From: Ceratotherium simum simum
Taxonomy: Eukaryota > Chordata > Mammalia > Perissodactyla > Rhinocerotidae
DNA: 64,000 bases
NCBI RefSeq assembly: GCF_000283155.1
Contig: NW_004454180.1
Coordinates: 20,008,139 to 20,072,138, forward strand
Reading direction: 5' to 3'
Part shown: piece after piece, positions 1 through 28,490 of the stretch
Layout of the letters: every line of letters starts with the position of its first letter
Position numbering within the stretch: position 1 is the stretch's first letter
Position numbers and translations under genes: made by a program
The notes under the pieces: generated by a model
The model's database searches: none
The model's input: the letters and a program-made list of their open reading frames with translations, nothing else
What the model was told of the DNA's origin: nothing

Positions 1-82
1 CTCTTGGATGTGGATGTTCTGGGAGTTCTGTGTGAGGCATGAGCTCTTGGATGTAGATGTTCTGGGAGTTCTGTGTGAGGTG
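1..82. repeat. Tandem repeat, 43-bp unit, about 1.9 copies (cut by window edge)
   Basis: The unit starting at base 1 is repeated at base 44, with only single-base differences over the next 39 bases (a g/a change near 55). It may continue upstream. It lies in SMU1 intron DNA. Confidence 0.85.
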
Positions 83-114
83 GTGTCTTAACACGTGATA
101 TTCAGCAGCTGCTC

Positions 115-290
115 TTTATGGAGCATCACCCTTATGCTCGTCACTTTACTTTTTCTTGTTAATCCTAATAATCACTCTGCCTAGGGAGGCCCAATCATTC
201 GTGTAAGGTCACAGTTGGTAAGTGATAGGTCTGGGACGTCAGTCCAGATCTGCTCATGCCCTTTCTGCTGGACCACCCTGGCTCCCTTGT
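115..290 (-). repeat. MIR-like ancient SINE fragment
   Basis: This reads like the reverse of the MIR core and tail: ordered 'taatcctaataatcactctg', 'aaggtcacagttggtaagtg' and 'ggtctgggac' blocks. Assigned by pattern only. Confidence 0.5.
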
Positions 291-596
291 ATGATGTTTT
301 GTACTTTGGTTTTTTAGGGAATGGGATGATCTGCAGCTGATTGTCTGTGGCATGTATTTAATTGCTGGTAAAACACCCTGGGCTCGATAAAATACAGAAA
401 TGGTCTCTGCTAAGTGAACTTAGAGTCTAAATTTTTGTGTTAATAATTTACAAGGAAAACATTTTGAGTTTCTAAGGATTGAAGTTATCGTTGTCCTCCG
501 TGAACCAGACATACCATATTCAGCCATTAGCGTGCATTTTTAATACTGTTTTAGTACATTACTGAGCATTGCCTCTTGCTTGGCTTTGTGGGCTAG

Positions 597-6354
<5,758 letters not shown>

Positions 6355-6770
6355 TTTTGACTTTTCTTTTTAACGTATCTTGAGAGCATGTACTTAAATG
6401 AAGACATAGTCATGTGTTGCTATTTTTTTTTAGGCCAGCTTTCTAAGCAGATTGTCTGAATTAGGCACAAGAATAATTTTGTGAAAATTCATGTTTAAGT
6501 AGCAGTTACCCTTTTTTATATTTTGTAAAGGTATTCGTTTGTCTGTTTCTAATTGGGGCAGTCACTTAATGTTTTCAATAATCTTCTACCTGGAGAGTGA
6601 AATACTGATGTTTCTAGAAAAAAATTGTACTCCTTTGATTATTTGAAATGCTGATTAAAATGTGCCTCCTGCAGTAAAACTTGTAAATAAGGAACTATCC
6701 CATATTCAGTAGCTGTTTACTGGTTTTTTTTTTTAGATGTTAATAAACTTGACACCTTTCTGGAGGCTTT
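6355..6770 (+). other. SMU1: SMU1 3' UTR (end estimated)
   Basis: AT-rich sequence after the stop, with no further frame. The best poly(A) signal is AATAAA at 6742-6747, and a weaker ATTAAA-type site lies near 6654. The true cleavage site is not visible; longer isoforms are possible. Confidence 0.6.
6742..6747 (+). terminator. Candidate poly(A) signal for SMU1
   Basis: Canonical AATAAA about 390 nt after the SMU1 stop, followed by a T/G-rich stretch. It is the only canonical hexamer close downstream of the stop. Confidence 0.55.
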
Positions 6771-9359
6771 GTTTTTAAATGTGAATAAGTGCTCATCTAG
6801 TTAGCATATTTACTTAGAATCAGGTGAGGGGGTGGGACACAGCGATTATCCCTGACTCTCTAGTTCAGCGGGAGGTCAGTTCCAGGGTGGAAGGACAGAC
6901 TGTGAAAAAGCCCTCACCCGTCCACTCCTTCTCCTTAGCAGTGCCTTCACACGTGTTTTGGCCGACTCCAGGGACTATCACCTGCATCTTCTGAATAGAA
7001 CTAGTTGCAGGATCCATCATGAGAATTCAGTTTTGGCATCTCCCTTAGGTGAGGGAGGGTTTGGAATTGAAAATGTGCTATTGTTCTGAAGAAAAATTAG
7101 AAAAGGACCTGGGATTTAGAAAAGTCTTTTTTGCGATGTGTGTCATTACCAATTAGCTAAAGAAACGAAGTTCAGAGCCGACAAAACCCTTGAAAATATT
7201 TTGCATGTGGGTGTCTCTCTTATGTTTCAACAAAAGATGTATGGAATTCCTGTGTCGATGTATGAAGGTGCTGTGCTGGGTACCATTTCAGGAAGGTGAG
7301 ACCTTGTTTGTGTAGGCCTTTTATGCCCCCTTGTAGTTTTAGCGTTAGGTACAAACTAGTGAGGAAAGTTTTTAATAAGTTTTGCAGCCTTCTAATTTCC
7401 CTTTGATTGTATCTTGAAATACAGCCTGAACCTGTGTCTGGCACACAGTAATGCTCAATGTTGGCTGAATTCACTTAGCAGTACTGAGAAATCCCTCTTT
7501 CCTAGACATAGTCCCAAAACTTTTTTTCCTTTTGCCACAGAACCTGCAGCTTTTTAACAAAATGTCATTTGCTAGCATTTTGGGAGTTGAACATAGCCGT
7601 GAATCCATGAGTCCATGTGAACGCAGTCTGCCATCCCAGTGAAAGAAGCCTGCACTTAAGTAAAAGGAGTTTAAGTTGGGAAGAGGAAACAGCTTATCCT
7701 AAAATCCCTTAGAAAAACCTCAAAAATTGGGTTTTTGATTGAGCCCAGGACCTCGTGAACAGGCAGTCGTGAGAAAAGCAAGAATCTGGCCAGCGCGGTT
7801 TGCTTATTCCTTCTACGAGTTTTTATCAGACGCTGCCTCTTCGTGCACAGTGCTGGAGGGCAGTTAAAAAAGACAGTTTGTCATAGGATAGGGAGAAAAA
7901 GCAAGTTACAAGGAGTAATTAAAATAGCGGGGTAAAAGAAAATTTTGAGGTTTTTTTTTTGCTAATGGGATGGAAGGGCATCTAATCCAGCCTCCTGAGT
8001 CAGGAAAGGCCTCCTAAGGGGCTGGCCCTGAAAGGACCAATGGGAACTAGAGGGGAATGGGTTCGGGATCTAAGTGATAGAGGGAGGCTTTCCAGGCCGT
8101 GCAGTGGGGTCAGCACTAAGGCGTGTGCTGGACGAAAATGGTAGCGTCAAGGTAGGCCAAGGGGAGAGGCCTGGATTGGGAGCTTAACATTGTTTGTTTG
8201 TATTTTTTCTTTTTAATAAAGTAATGCATTGGTGTAACAAACACAAAGGTGAAAAAAAATGAATCTTCTGCCGTTTCCAGGTAACCCTTGTGCATCTGTC
8301 TACAACTAACTTCATTTTGTACAAACCTAAAAAGTTTGTTGTTACTTATTTTGTTCAAAAGTGGATACATGCTTCCCCTTACTCTGTGCCTGGCTTTTCT
8401 CCTGAAGGCCATGTGGCCATCTCTCCAGTACAGAAACGGGGGAGCCTGGGGACAGAGGCCGAGGAGGAAGAGGGCGCCTGTGCTCCTTGGCCCGCACAGC
8501 TGCCCAGCGCCCCCGAGTCCTGGGTCACGGGAGCCCTGCGCCTCGCCGGAGCCAATTGTCGGGCTGCAGGCGTCTGCTGGCGCCGCTGGGCTGGTTTCCC
8601 TTCACATCCTGGCAGTCAGATCGTGTTATTGGCCTCTCTACCGCAGCAGAGGCCAAAAGAGCGGCAAAAGAGCGCATCCGGATGCTGGCCATGTAGGCGA
8701 ACTCCCTGCTGAAACTAGGTGTGTCAGGTTCCCAGGGAGGAGCTCTGCTCAGCCCACCCACTTAACCCCATACATCACTTACAATTTGTGGCATTCGTGT
8801 TAACTCCATGCAAGTAAGAACATTTGTCTTACCCCTGGCTCAGCTGTTGAATTAGTAACTCCAGAAAACATTGAACCACCTGATGATCGTATTTCAGGGC
8901 AACTTAAAAAAAAAAAAATACATAAACAGTCTCAGGTGCACTTTAGTATCTTCCTCACCAGTCTTTATTTTTCAACTCGTACTACTACCACTAATAAATA
9001 GCGTTTGCTGAGGCCGCCCTTCTTACGTAAGCAGCCTTCTTTCTCTGTGAGGTATAGCCTGTTCTGATTTCTATTATACACATAAGAAACAGGTTTCCAG
9101 AGGTTGCCGTCTTGCTCACAGAGCTCACTGAAAACCAGGTGATTCCAAAGCTCAATTCCTTTTCTCTTTGAATCTAGCTGCTGTCAGTTTCTTCTGTCTT
9201 TAGGTTTGGGCAGAAGAAAAGAACCCAAGGATTGTTTCTCCGCATTGTTAAAACTTATCGAAACTGGCCATAGGCAGTGAGATGAGTAAAAAACACTGAA
9301 CTACAAGAATTTGGATTCAGTCTCTGCTGTCATTTGATGTCTTTTTACTTGCGCCAGAA

Positions 9360-9487
9360 CAGTGGTTCTAAGTGTCACCTGGTAACTTGTTTGGAAGGCA
9401 AATTCTCAGGTCCTACCCCAGACCTACAGAATGAGAAGCTGTGGCAGTGGGGCTCAGCCAAGCCTACTCCAAGCTGAGAACCAGTGG
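9360..9487 (+). repeat. MER5A-like DNA transposon fragment
   Basis: 'gtggttctaagtgtcacctgg...cctaccccagacctacagaatgag...gagaaccagtgg' shows both MER5A ends in inverted-repeat form. Confidence 0.6.
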
Positions 9488-10214
9488 ACTAGAGAGTTTT
9501 TCATCTATAAAGTAGGTGCTTTGATTCTTCTGTCAGTCTCACCAAGTTGGTGAGATAACCAAATAAAGGTACAAGACTTCAGAAACCCTTGAAAGCGCAT
9601 CTTTGTATTGCTGTGGCTTGCTAACGTTTTCATTCACTGTGCTTTTTTAGAGCCCATGCTTCGTTTTCTTACACTGTTTGCAAAGAAATTGCAATGAAGT
9701 GTGCATGTGGTAAGCTGGGAGGCTCCCTTGTCAGAGCTTCCCTCTTGCGGTATCAAGGGCTGGCATTACTTGACCTTCCACAGCAATTCTAACAGTTGCG
9801 TTACTGTCCTATGTGGTTAATACAACTACGTCCTTATGTTGGTGGCACCAAACTTCGGCTGTACATAACCATCCTAATGCTTAGGCTACACCCAGCTCAA
9901 TTACACCAAAATCCCCTGACAGTGGGACTCAAGGCATCAGCATGTTTGAAAGCTTCCCGGGTACTCCAATTGTAGCTAACGTTGAGAACCAGTACCATAT
10001 GCAGAAAAGATCTGATGTTAGTTTCACATAAAGACCTGTCATGTTCCATGAGCACCCTCATGGGACATCACTGGCCTCTATTTATTCCCTGCAAGTATGA
10101 GTAGGCAAGGGAAGCACCATGGAGAAAACAGTTAATGCTGGGGCCAGGAACTGCACTTGTGTGAAAGCATGTGTTATTTCTGTGATGACCTTGGTCAATG
10201 ATCTAAGAGGCATT

Positions 10215-10680
10215 TTTTTTTTTTTCCAGACTATAGCACTAACTCCATTCCTTTTCCTCCCAGCTCTTGGCAACCTTTGTCTCTATGAATTTGCCTATAC
10301 GTCGTATAAGCAGCAGCAGCAATATTTGTCCTTTTGTGTCTGTCAAACATACCACATTTTGTTTATCCATCTGTTGGCTACACGAGTCGTTCCCCCTTTG
10401 GCTATTGTGAATAACACTAACAATAAACACTGGCATACAAGTATCTGAATCAAGGAGCATAATTACTGGGTCATATGATAACTCCATGCTTGGCTTTTTA
10501 GGAGCTGCTCAACTTTTCCATAGCAGTTGTACCCTCTTACATTCCCACCAGCAATGTACAAAGTTCCAGTTTCTCCAAATTCTCACTTATTTTCATTTGG
10601 GATTAGTTTTAAGTGGAATCTCACTGTGGTTTTGATTTGTATTTCCCACATTAATGATAATGTGGAAAACCTCGTGTAAT
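10215..10680 (+). repeat. L1 3'-end fragment (old L1M-type)
   Basis: A run of phrases typical of old mammalian L1 3' regions, in order: 'accacattttgtttatccatctgttggc', 'tttggctattgtgaataac', 'attcccaccagcaatgtac' and 'ctcactgtggttttgatttg'. Confidence 0.65.
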
Positions 10681-12235
10681 GATTTTTCTATTTTCGTTTT
10701 TAAAATGTCTTTTAAAACGTCCCTAAATATATTACAATACAGGTTCACTGTGGAAATTTTTAGAATCTGTATATAAGCCCAGTAAAAACTAAAATTTCTC
10801 ATAACCATTATTTTGAATACTTTGATTTGTTACGCTTTCCTGAATACCTGCTTCATATTCAAACATATCAGGGCACACAGACTAAAAAGACAACCCAAGA
10901 CTCATAGAAGAGGGAAAGGTTATGAACCATAGAAGAAAGAGAGGTTATTATCTATCAATGTCACTATGACAAGAAACACTGAAGGCTTGGGAACTACTCC
11001 TTACACCAAGTTTTTAGTCTCTCCTTTTTAACTCAACTGCTCTCTATGGCGGGAACTTAGGATGTGGGCCACTTCCAGGCTGGAAATGTTATGCTGATTA
11101 CAGGAGATACAGCAGAACCAGAGACAGGATCAAGAGGCAAAAGGCGCTCTCATAGTCTCATTCTGGTGTTTGCCAAGTTTTTAAAATCCTTTTTTGGCTC
11201 ATTACCCCTCCAGTTTTGTTCTCCACCCTTGTTTAGTATTAAATATTGAACTGTAGTTAAATAGTATTTTTTTGTATTACTCATTTTAACTAGTTAAATG
11301 AAAAGTTACCTTAGTGAAAAACCAATGCTCTAATCTGGGAAAAAAAAAGCCTGTGGTGACACGCTGGAAATGCTTTGTAATCAGTATATTAAGGAGACAT
11401 TCACACATTTCAATTGCTTAAATTCTGATATCCAGATTTAAGCCTGTGAACATGACTTTTAAACATACAATTAAAGCTATTCATCATAATTTGCTATACT
11501 ACCAACAGTAAGTTACAGTTACTTTGGAGCATAAATTAAATGGTTTAAAGCAAGCCTGTAAGTACCTAAAAAACACCTTCCTAACTCATACATGCAAATT
11601 ACTCTCCATAAAGTCTTGTGACTTTAACTAAGTCACCCTGGCTCCTAAAGTCACTACTGTGAGCCTTATCATGGTCCAAAGAAAAGGAAAAAATAATATA
11701 ACCAGGTCTGATAGTTATATATGTTAAAAAAACAAAAAAAACACAAACATGGCACAGCAGAAGGGAATGCAGTTCTGTAAGTGCAAGTCCTGAAGCAGCA
11801 GCAGATTTGATAAACCCCTTCTGTAGAAAGGTGTCATTTCTATCACTGATCCCACAGGCTCAATCACACAGCATGCCATCTTCAAGTACAGTGGAGGCAA
11901 TAGAATAAATGCAGAAGCATCACAATGAATCCCACTTAATACAACTATACAGACCAACACTTCGCTACAAAGTAAGTTCTTTGTCTGATAGCCAGTTAAT
12001 ACAGAGTTTTAATTTCATAGCTTAACAATAAAGGGTCATACACTGAAGTCAACACATAGACCTAGCATTTCAGTCTAAGCTAGTCCATGTACACAGCTGA
12101 AATCAATTACAAGGTAAGACCTAACAAATGCCAGGGGGAAAATTCCTTTTAAAGTAGTTTTTACAGGTATTAAACTTATCTTGCACACTGAAGTCATCAT
12201 ACATACAGGGCAAAGTCAGAGCTTTTATATTTGAG

Positions 12236-12384
12236 TTTATTCTTCATTTAACTTTTAAAACACTACTATAGTTGAATATTTAAACAAAAACAATAGCAAG
12301 TAGTGAGCATATTATGATTACAGTCCTTCACTCATTCACCACTGCATATAAAATGCTAGCAGTGAGTGTTCTTCACTGGCCCCA
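12236..12384 (-). other. DNAJA1: DNAJA1 proximal 3' UTR
   Basis: Unique sequence after the stop. The minus-strand hexamer AATAAA at 12241-12236 would give a UTR of about 150-170 nt. An ATTAAA lies further on (about 12008-12013). Longer 3' UTR forms cannot be excluded. Confidence 0.5.
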
Positions 12385-22941
<10,557 letters not shown>

Positions 22942-23848
22942 CTACAGCATAAAACAAGAAAAGGCAATTTTAACCGACTTTCAACTGGTAGTTTTAATTA
23001 GTAAAATCAGAGTTAAGCAGAGAAATCTGTTCTTCGCCAAATCTGATTATAAGAGCACCGCCTTCCCTAAAGTTCACGGAGAAGGTAACGATCCCTTCGA
23101 TAATTCAGCCCTGAGTTCTAACAGACTAAATATAAGCTAATAATTATCAGGGAATAATTCAAGAGCCTCCTTCTACAGCAGCTGGTTCCCCTCTCCCACA
23201 TGAAAGCCTCCACACTAACGCGACTATTATCTGGACCCTTCCTGTTCGCCTCCCCAAGCAGTGAGCGGCAGCAGTAATCAAAAGGAGCACTAATAGGTTC
23301 AGTCCATTGGTTATTATTACATCATCTTCGTCTTCGGTAAATCTGATAAACCATACCCTCCCGAGAAGAAAAGACACTTGAGCACAAGGGGGCTGGGAGG
23401 GGTTTTGAAACTAATTAAGAACGCCGGCGCCAGAGAGCAGGCTCCCCTCCCCCTCAACCCTAAGGATGTTTCTCAATCACAGGACTTAGAGCTCCTCGGC
23501 TTCGCCCGCGGAACCCCCCTTGCCTCCACGAGCCGGCCCACTCTACACGTCGGCAGGTTTCCCCCTGCGCTGGGCGCCGACAGTGAAGGTTTCCTTTTCT
23601 CCCTCCCACCCAAGATCGAGCAGTGGGAGGCGAAGCCCAGGGCTCAACAAAGAGAAGGAGGGCAGAGCGGAGAAGCGAAACCTGCAGCCTCCGCCCGCTC
23701 CGCCCGCAGCCCCTCGCCCCTCAGCTCCTCTGCGCGTGCGCGGAGTCGCCCACCCCCGGCGAGCGCGGGCAGAGGGTCGCGGGGGCGCGCGCGCGCGCAA
23801 GCCGCCGCCGGCGGGTCCGCGGGGACCTCAAGCTGGATGGGGAGCGGG

Positions 23849-23861
23849 GAAACTTCGGGAG
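23849..23861. promoter_or_regulatory. Possible heat-shock element in DNAJA1 intron 1
   Basis: GAA-AC-TTC-GG-GAG, followed by aaTCT, so one mismatch in a partial fourth-unit context. It lies just inside intron 1 within the CpG island. Confidence 0.4.
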
Positions 23862-24052
23862 AATCTCGGGGTCGCTCGCTGCGGGCCGGGGATGGGTGGC
23901 CGGGCACTACACCAGCCCTCCAAGGAGGAAATCGTGGGTCCGGGAACCGACAACCCTCCCGCCCACGCGGAGCCAACCGCCCCCGGCCGCGGCTCCCTCC
24001 GGCTCCCGGCGCCGCCATGGGGGCCAGGGGACGCGCGGGGGCCGACACTCAC

Positions 24053-24155
24053 CGATGAGCGGGCCGAGGCCGGCGCGGGGGAGCGGGAGGGAGCGCGTTG
24101 CTGTGCGCAGCTCGGGTCGCGGCTCCTCCGCCTCGCACCGGGCGTTCTGGAAAGT
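24053..24155 (-). other. DNAJA1: DNAJA1 non-coding first exon (5' end estimated)
   Basis: A good minus-strand donor, CATCG|gtgagt, lies at 24053/24052 inside the CpG island. It is the only strong donor at the right place upstream of the acceptor at 22942. There is no ATG-led frame into the coding exon. The upstream edge is a guess from a TATA-like box at 24188-24181. Confidence 0.6.
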
Positions 24156-24157
24156 TC
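24145..24157. promoter_or_regulatory. Perfect three-unit heat-shock element
   Basis: TTC-TG-GAA-AG-TTC, an exact match to TTCnnGAAnnTTC, the HSF1 trimer site. It lies just downstream of the TATA-like box of DNAJA1. Confidence 0.75.
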
Positions 24158-24346
24158 CCCCGGCGCGCCGCAGCCGTCGTCTTTTGTAGCCGAGCCCGGT
24201 CGCGTCACCCGCCGGAAGTCCCGCCCTCCCCGGCGCTCCCACCGCCCCGCGGTTGCCCGGCAACGGCGCGGGGGCGCTCGGGCCGGGAGGGGCTTGCCGA
24301 AGGGCCTTGTGGGGGTGGGCGCCAGCCTGGGTTCCCGGCGCTCGTG

Positions 24347-24359
24347 GAACTTTCTGGAG
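24347..24359. promoter_or_regulatory. Heat-shock element, upstream of DNAJA1
   Basis: GAA-CT-TTC-TG-GAG matches GAAnnTTCnnGAA with one mismatch in the third unit, about 190 bases upstream of the presumed DNAJA1 start. Confidence 0.6.
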
Positions 24360-25522
24360 CCCTTTTTTTCCGCCGGTCGGCCCTAGAGTGCGGAAGTGTC
24401 GGGCGGGAGCGGGGCCTGCCCGGTGCTGTGCAGCTCGGTGCCCACACCGGTGGGGTGGCGGCCGGGGTCCGCGGGGACGAGGGGGTGCGGGCACCGGCCC
24501 GGCGGGCGCTGGGCGGGCATCTCGGGACAAAGCCCCGCCGCGCCTCTTCCCGCTGGCGCCTCGCTCGCCTCTTGGGGCCTCTCACCGGCGTGCTTCCTTA
24601 GCCCTGAGGTTCTGGGAACCCGCCGAGCAGGAAATGCTGAGCAAGACGGTCCTGGGCCACAGAACAGTCCCGCAGGCCTTGGGTCTGGTTCCTTTTCACG
24701 CGCAGCCCGCGGCCTCGGAAGAGCTCTCTCTGCAAGTCCAGCCTCCGAGACACGTTGTCTGCCGCGGCCTCCTGACTCCTGCACGCTGGGCTCAGGGCAG
24801 CGCTGAACGGGGAGACGTTGTCATGCCTTGGAGCAGACTGAGCGCCATGGACTGCTCTGGCTGGGCGTTCCCCGGTTTGGCGAGCCTGTGACACAGAGTG
24901 GCCACCAAGGGTAGCTAACAAATTGTTTTAATTACCTGACTTAACTTTTAAGCCCCCCCCCCCAGGTCTGTGAACCGTGATCTACGGTCTGCACAGTGAT
25001 TGTGGGCTTTCAAATGTTGGAACGGGGGTATAATGGAAAATAGGGTCTGTCTTTCTCCCTGAACACCACCGCTAGGAGTATCTAGCACCAAGAAATCTGG
25101 AGATGCAAAATTGGAAAAGCCGGGTTCACATTGCTTAGATTTCATTGGGGAACCAGACAAGTCAATGCACTATAAGGGCACCACAAGACAGGTTAGCCAG
25201 GGAGAGGCTCCTGTATTCGTCTGATGGAACAGGGAAGGCTTCCTTGGGAAAGGGGCGGTTGAGCGGAGTTTTGAAGAAAGAAGAGCATTCCCAGCAAAAG
25301 ACAAGTACAAAGGACGGCTGAGGTGTGAAAGAATATGTTTCCAGAAAATTGCAAGTAACTGGATATAGCCAGGGCTAAGGGAGCTGGGGTGGCAGGGAGT
25401 GTGGGTTCAGAGCTAGTTGGGGAACACCTCTTGGTATGTCTTGCTAAACAGTTTTTGAACTTTATCCTGGAGGCATCCCCATGCGTATTCAGTCTTCTCT
25501 CTTTTATTTAAATAGTGCATGC

Positions 25523-25771
25523 AGGGGCCGGCCCTGTGGCATAGCAGTTAAGTGCGCACGCTCCACTGCTGGCGGCCGGGGTTCGGATCCTGGGCACGCA
25601 CCCATGTGCCGCTTGTCAGGCTATGCTGTGGCAGTGTCCTATATAAGGTGCAGGAAGATGGGCACAGATGTTAGCCCAAGGCCAGTCTTCCTCAGCAAAA
25701 AAAGAGGAGGATTGGCATGGATGTTAGCTCAGGGCTGATCTTCCTCGCAAAAAAACAAAACAACAAAACAG
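25523..25771 (+). mobile_element. ERE SINE, type A
   Basis: Full-length. Short target-site duplication gtgcatgc (25515-25522 and 25772-25779). Confidence 0.88.
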
Positions 25772-27059
25772 GTGCATGCCAGTCACACCGAACTATCTGC
25801 AGTTTCCCAGAGGCACTTTTTCACCTCTCCGTGCTTTTTTCTGGCTGACAAACACCTAATTTTTCCAATCTTAGATGTTACCTTCTCAAATACCACCTCT
25901 GGTATAAAGTTTTTCCTTTTCACTAGCAGTTACTAGAAGTCTAATGCTGCCAGGCAGGGTACTAGGGCTTGATAATGTAAAAATCACGAAGTCATGGTCT
26001 CTGCCGGCAAGGAGGTCACCACATAAAGGAGAAGTTGTGTGATAAATGCAAATAAAGGAGTATTGGGGTGCTGAGTATGGGGACCTGGCACCGTCCAGAT
26101 GAGTATCCAGGCTGAGAGACAGGCAGTTGTGAAAACATGAGCAGTTAATAAAGAACAGTAAGCGAACAATAATAAATATTGTTCATGTGTTATGTAGGTG
26201 TTGTAGTCCCAAAGTTCCTTCTCTACTGTAACATGAACTGTGTCTATGAATCTAACATTGGTTAAGCATGTGAAATGAGCTTCAGTACTGTGTATATCAA
26301 ATCACTTCAACCAAGAGTTTCCACAATAAATATTACCATGTCTAGTGTTTCATAAATCCTACCATGTTTAGTGTTTCTTTTTGCCTAAGGAACCCAGTTG
26401 AAATTCCCACAACTTTTAGAAAGATGGAAGTGTGATACAAATAAGATAACCTCCTTGAGAGTGCGCACCTAAGACTATGAAACATGATATTGAAAATGCT
26501 TTTAAAATCTGCAACCTCACTAAGTGAGCTTAATTCTTTATTAAGAATAACATAAGGGGCATAAAAGTTGGTTACAAGAAGGGAAAAGTGTACTTATTTG
26601 CTTGTGTGTGCATAGAATATTTCAGAAGGATACCCCAAAACTTGTAATATGGTTGCTTGTGGGGAGAGCTAGGTGCTGGGGAGAGGCGGATGGGAGGGAG
26701 ACATTTCACAATATACCCTTCTGTAACTTTGGAATATTTAACCCATTTGAATGTGGTATTTATTTAAAAATTAGAAAAATATAAAATTTCCTCCTCCCAA
26801 TGTAAGCTTTGAACTAGTAACTTGTCACCCCAACAGCAAAATTAGGTGATTCTTAGTTGCCTTAAAAAACATCAATACGTATGTTCCGTTTGACATTTTT
26901 CCCTTTATAGAAACTTATCTCAGTGATGCTGAAAATATGTCCTGATGAATATTCTGGCTTTTCAGTAATAGAAGTTAACACTTTTAAGAAGCACTCTTAT
27001 TTACATAAAATGCAAAAAGATTAGCAATAATTTACTATGTGATCTTTTCTTGTAAAGAA

Positions 27060-27530
27060 ATGAGATCATATTATACATGCTGTTTGCACTTGCCCTTTTA
27101 CTTAATTTATTGTCATCCTACCAGTTCAGAATAAATAAATGTACCTTGTTATTTTTAACGACTTTATATTAGATAGTATGCAGGCACTATAATTTATTTA
27201 ACCATTCCCTTATTGATGAACATTTTGGCAATTTCCAATGCTTTGCAAACAATGCTGCAGAGAAATTCTCAAATACAGCTTTGGGCACTCAAGCAAGTAT
27301 ATCTGTAAGATGGACGTCTAGAATTGAAATTGCTGGGTCAACGTGAATGCAAATTTAAAATTGTAATAGATAACTTTCCATGTCAGTTTGTACTGCCGCC
27401 AGCAGCATGAGTGGGTGTTGCCAATATGGAGGGTTCTGTGTTTTTTTAAATCTTTGCTAACCTTAGGGATTAAAATGTGATATCTGTTGTTTTAATTTGA
27501 GTTTCTTTAATAATGTGGTTAAGCATCTTT
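27060..27530 (+). repeat. L1 fragment interrupted by an ERE
   Basis: Phrases 'accattcccttattgatgaac', 'attgaaattgctgggtcaac' and 'agcagcatgagtgggtgttg' follow old L1 3' sequence. The L1-like text seems to resume after the ERE at 27782. Confidence 0.55.
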
Positions 27531-27532
27531 TT

Positions 27533-27781
27533 ATTTATTTATTTTTTGGTGAGGAAGATTAGCCCTGAGCTAACATCTGTTGCCAATCCTCTTTTTGCTG
27601 AGAAAAATTGGCCCTGAGCTAATATCTGTGCCCATCTTCCTCTATTTTATATGTGGGACACCTGCCACAGCATGGCTTGTTAAGTGGTGCATAGGTCTGT
27701 GCCCAGGATCCGAACCTGTGAACCCTGGGCCACGAAAGCAGAGCACATGAGCTTAACCACTACACCACCGGGGTTGGCCTC
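27533..27781 (-). mobile_element. ERE SINE, reverse, type A, inserted in L1
   Basis: Target-site duplication ttaagcatctttt (27519-27531) / ttaagcatctttt (27782-27794). Confidence 0.9.
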
Positions 27782-28300
27782 TTAAGCATCTTTTAAATGT
27801 TTACCAACTCTTCTTCTGTCAACTGTCCATTCTTTTTATTGGACCGTTTTTCTGTGGTGTAACTCCACTATGTTAATGATATGTAATAGCACTCGACATT
27901 AGAGATAGTAGGTCTTAGTCTGTCATGTGTCTCAGTTATTTTCTCTGATGTATTGTAGCTTTTGACTTAGTACCTGTATCTCTATGTATATATTTTGGCC
28001 ATATAAAGCTTTTAATTTTATTTAGATAAGTTTTAACTCTTCTTTTTTGACTTTTGCATTTCTTTTCTTCTCCTCCCTTCTCTCCGCCTCCCCCTTCTCC
28101 TTTATTTGTTATGTTTAGAAAGGCTTCACCAATCCAGCATTATCAATGTATTCTCCCAGGTTTTCTTCTAGTACTTCGTGGTTCCATTTTTTACATTTAA
28201 ATCTTTATTCGACCTAGAATTTGTTTTGGTGTGAGGGCTGAGGATTATTTGTAAGTAACTGAGCTTCATTTTTTTCCAAATGGCCAGCTAGTTTGTTTAA
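27782..28300 (+). repeat. L1-like fragment
   Basis: 'tgtccattctttttattgga', 'aaaggcttcaccaatccagcat' and 'cgacctagaatttgttttgg' follow the L1 3' ORF2/UTR order. It includes a pyrimidine-only tract near 28060-28100. Confidence 0.5.
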
Positions 28301-28490
28301 CACAATTTTAATACTCTATCTTTCCTGACTAATATGAAATGCCACTTTAATTGTATACTAAGTTTCCATTAAAATACATTTTGTTTTTATACAGAGGAAA
28401 GTTAGTAATTTGTTTCATAACCAGCCCCTTAGTAAATGTTCTTATGTGACTTTTTTTTAATGCTACAGAGTAAAGTGGTTTCTTCCTTTT

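Larger units (their letters stand above)
6771..12230. other. Intergenic DNA between convergent SMU1 and DNAJA1
   Basis: No exon-like frame with splice sites was found. It holds L2-like, MER5-like and L1-like fragments and a GC-richer patch near 8.4-8.75 kb. No ERE SINE lies here, in contrast with the rest of the window. The DNAJA1 3' UTR may extend into the right side of this stretch. Confidence 0.6.
23400..24650. promoter_or_regulatory. CpG-island promoter of DNAJA1
   Basis: Very GC-rich and CpG-dense, unlike its flanks. On the minus strand there are: a TATA-like TACAAAAG (24188-24181); an ETS site (CCGGAAGT in + sense, 24212-24219); a GC box (cccgccct, 24220); and heat-shock elements at 24145-24157, 24347-24359 and 23849-23861. 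The long open frames here on both strands come from a lack of AT-rich stops and are not genes. Confidence 0.85.

Noticed and set aside
23378..24891. Many long overlapping open frames on both strands (up to 288 codons)
   Set aside because: They lie in a CpG island, where stop codons are rare. Both strands are open at once, composition is Arg/Pro/Gly/Ala-rich, and no domain or splice context is seen.
24952..24963. C-run as a possible G-quadruplex
   Set aside because: A single homopolymer run without the four separated runs needed; it may also be a sequencing length artefact.
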